From NCBI GenBank assembly GCA_030037575.1, contig JASHRB010000240.1, forward strand, positions 1 through 6,039: 6,039 nt of DNA. Reading direction: 5' to 3'. The notes beneath the pieces were generated by a model. That model was given only the letters and a program-made list of their open reading frames with translations. It did no database searches and had not been told where the DNA came from. Positions 5,845 to 6,039 of the stretch are shown here, one piece after another. Made by a program: the position numbers and the translations under genes. The DNA comes from Candidatus Sulfotelmatobacter sp. (GTDB lineage Bacteria; Acidobacteriota; Terriglobia; Terriglobales; Acidobacteriaceae). The first letter of the stretch is position 1, and the number at the start of each line of letters is the position of its first letter.

Positions 5845-6039
5845 ACTTTGCTGTACGGCGCCGCTGAGGACCCGTCCTTTCAAATCTTTGCGGCGGCCGT
5901 AGACGAAGAAGAAAAATGCCGCCAAGCCGACGAAAAACAGCGCGCCCCCGAACATCCATAATTCGTAAGACCACAGCGACGTGATTTGCTGCGCTGGGAA
6001 AAACACCAGCGCGATGCCGAGAATGGTTGTCACCAGGCC
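5839..6039 (-). CDS. APC-type amino acid/amine permease, C-terminal end (partial)
   Basis: Only the last 66 residues are in the window; the reading frame is open to the right edge, so the true start lies outside. The visible part is two hydrophobic segments. The first (about residues 1-17 of the fragment, GLVTTILGIALVFFP) and the second (about 28-48, ending in FFFFVYGRRK) are separated by a short loop, and a basic cytoplasmic-looking tail follows. This paired-helix ending with a positively charged tail is usual for amino acid-polyamine-organocation (APC) permeases; many other transporters also end this way, so the family call rests partly on the downstream catabolic genes. If it is an APC permease it sits in the inner membrane and imports an amino acid or amine for the enzymes encoded downstream. 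The TAG stop lies inside a repeat-like element (5801-5844), so the last codons may have been shaped by that insertion. The substrate cannot be told from this fragment. Confidence 0.6.
   Translation of the reverse strand, partial: GLVTTILGIALVFFPAQQITSLWSYELWMFGGALFFVGLAAFFFFVYGRRKDLKGRVLSGAVQQSM

Noticed and set aside
5741..5974. N-terminal extension of the aldehyde dehydrogenase by 78 residues
   Set aside because: It overlaps the permease 3' end and the repeat-like element and has no ALDH homology, and AGGAG is well placed for the ATG at 5740.

Overview
This window looks like chromosomal DNA of a moderately GC-rich bacterium. Protein style and two degenerate intergenic elements resemble repeats I associate with Acidobacteriota and similar soil genomes. 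That placement is an inference, because no rRNA or marker gene is present. All five genes lie on the minus strand, so transcription runs from high to low coordinates. Both end genes are cut by the window edges.

In transcription order: the C-terminal end of an APC-type amino acid/amine permease (5839-6039); an NAD(P)-dependent aldehyde dehydrogenase of the betaine-/amino-aldehyde type (4259-5740); a GabT-like class III omega-aminotransferase (2768-4129); a CoA-acylating methylmalonate/malonate semialdehyde dehydrogenase (1145-2635); and the N-terminal ~317 residues of a second, different class III aminotransferase (1-953). The spacers are 98, 129, 132 and 191 nt, so no gap exceeds 300 bases. 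They hold ribosome binding sites, several hairpins or dyads and two repeat-like elements. I saw no tRNA, rRNA, CRISPR array, transposase or phage gene.

The genes form a coherent catabolic set. The permease would import an amine or omega-amino acid. The aldehyde dehydrogenase would oxidise omega-aminoaldehydes (3-aminopropanal, 4-aminobutanal) to beta-alanine or GABA. The transaminases would convert these to malonate or succinate semialdehyde. The CoA-acylating dehydrogenase would turn malonate semialdehyde into acetyl-CoA and CO2. This resembles the combined functions of Pseudomonas bauABCD, kauB and gabT. An alternative is a looser valine/omega-amino acid breakdown cluster using methylmalonate semialdehyde.

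Nothing here is clearly a new type of system. The points most worth a second look are the pathway grouping, the substrate-pocket residues of the aldehyde dehydrogenase, an unusual residue in the CoA-acylating dehydrogenase, the cysteine cluster of the GabT-like enzyme, and the repeat-derived spacers.
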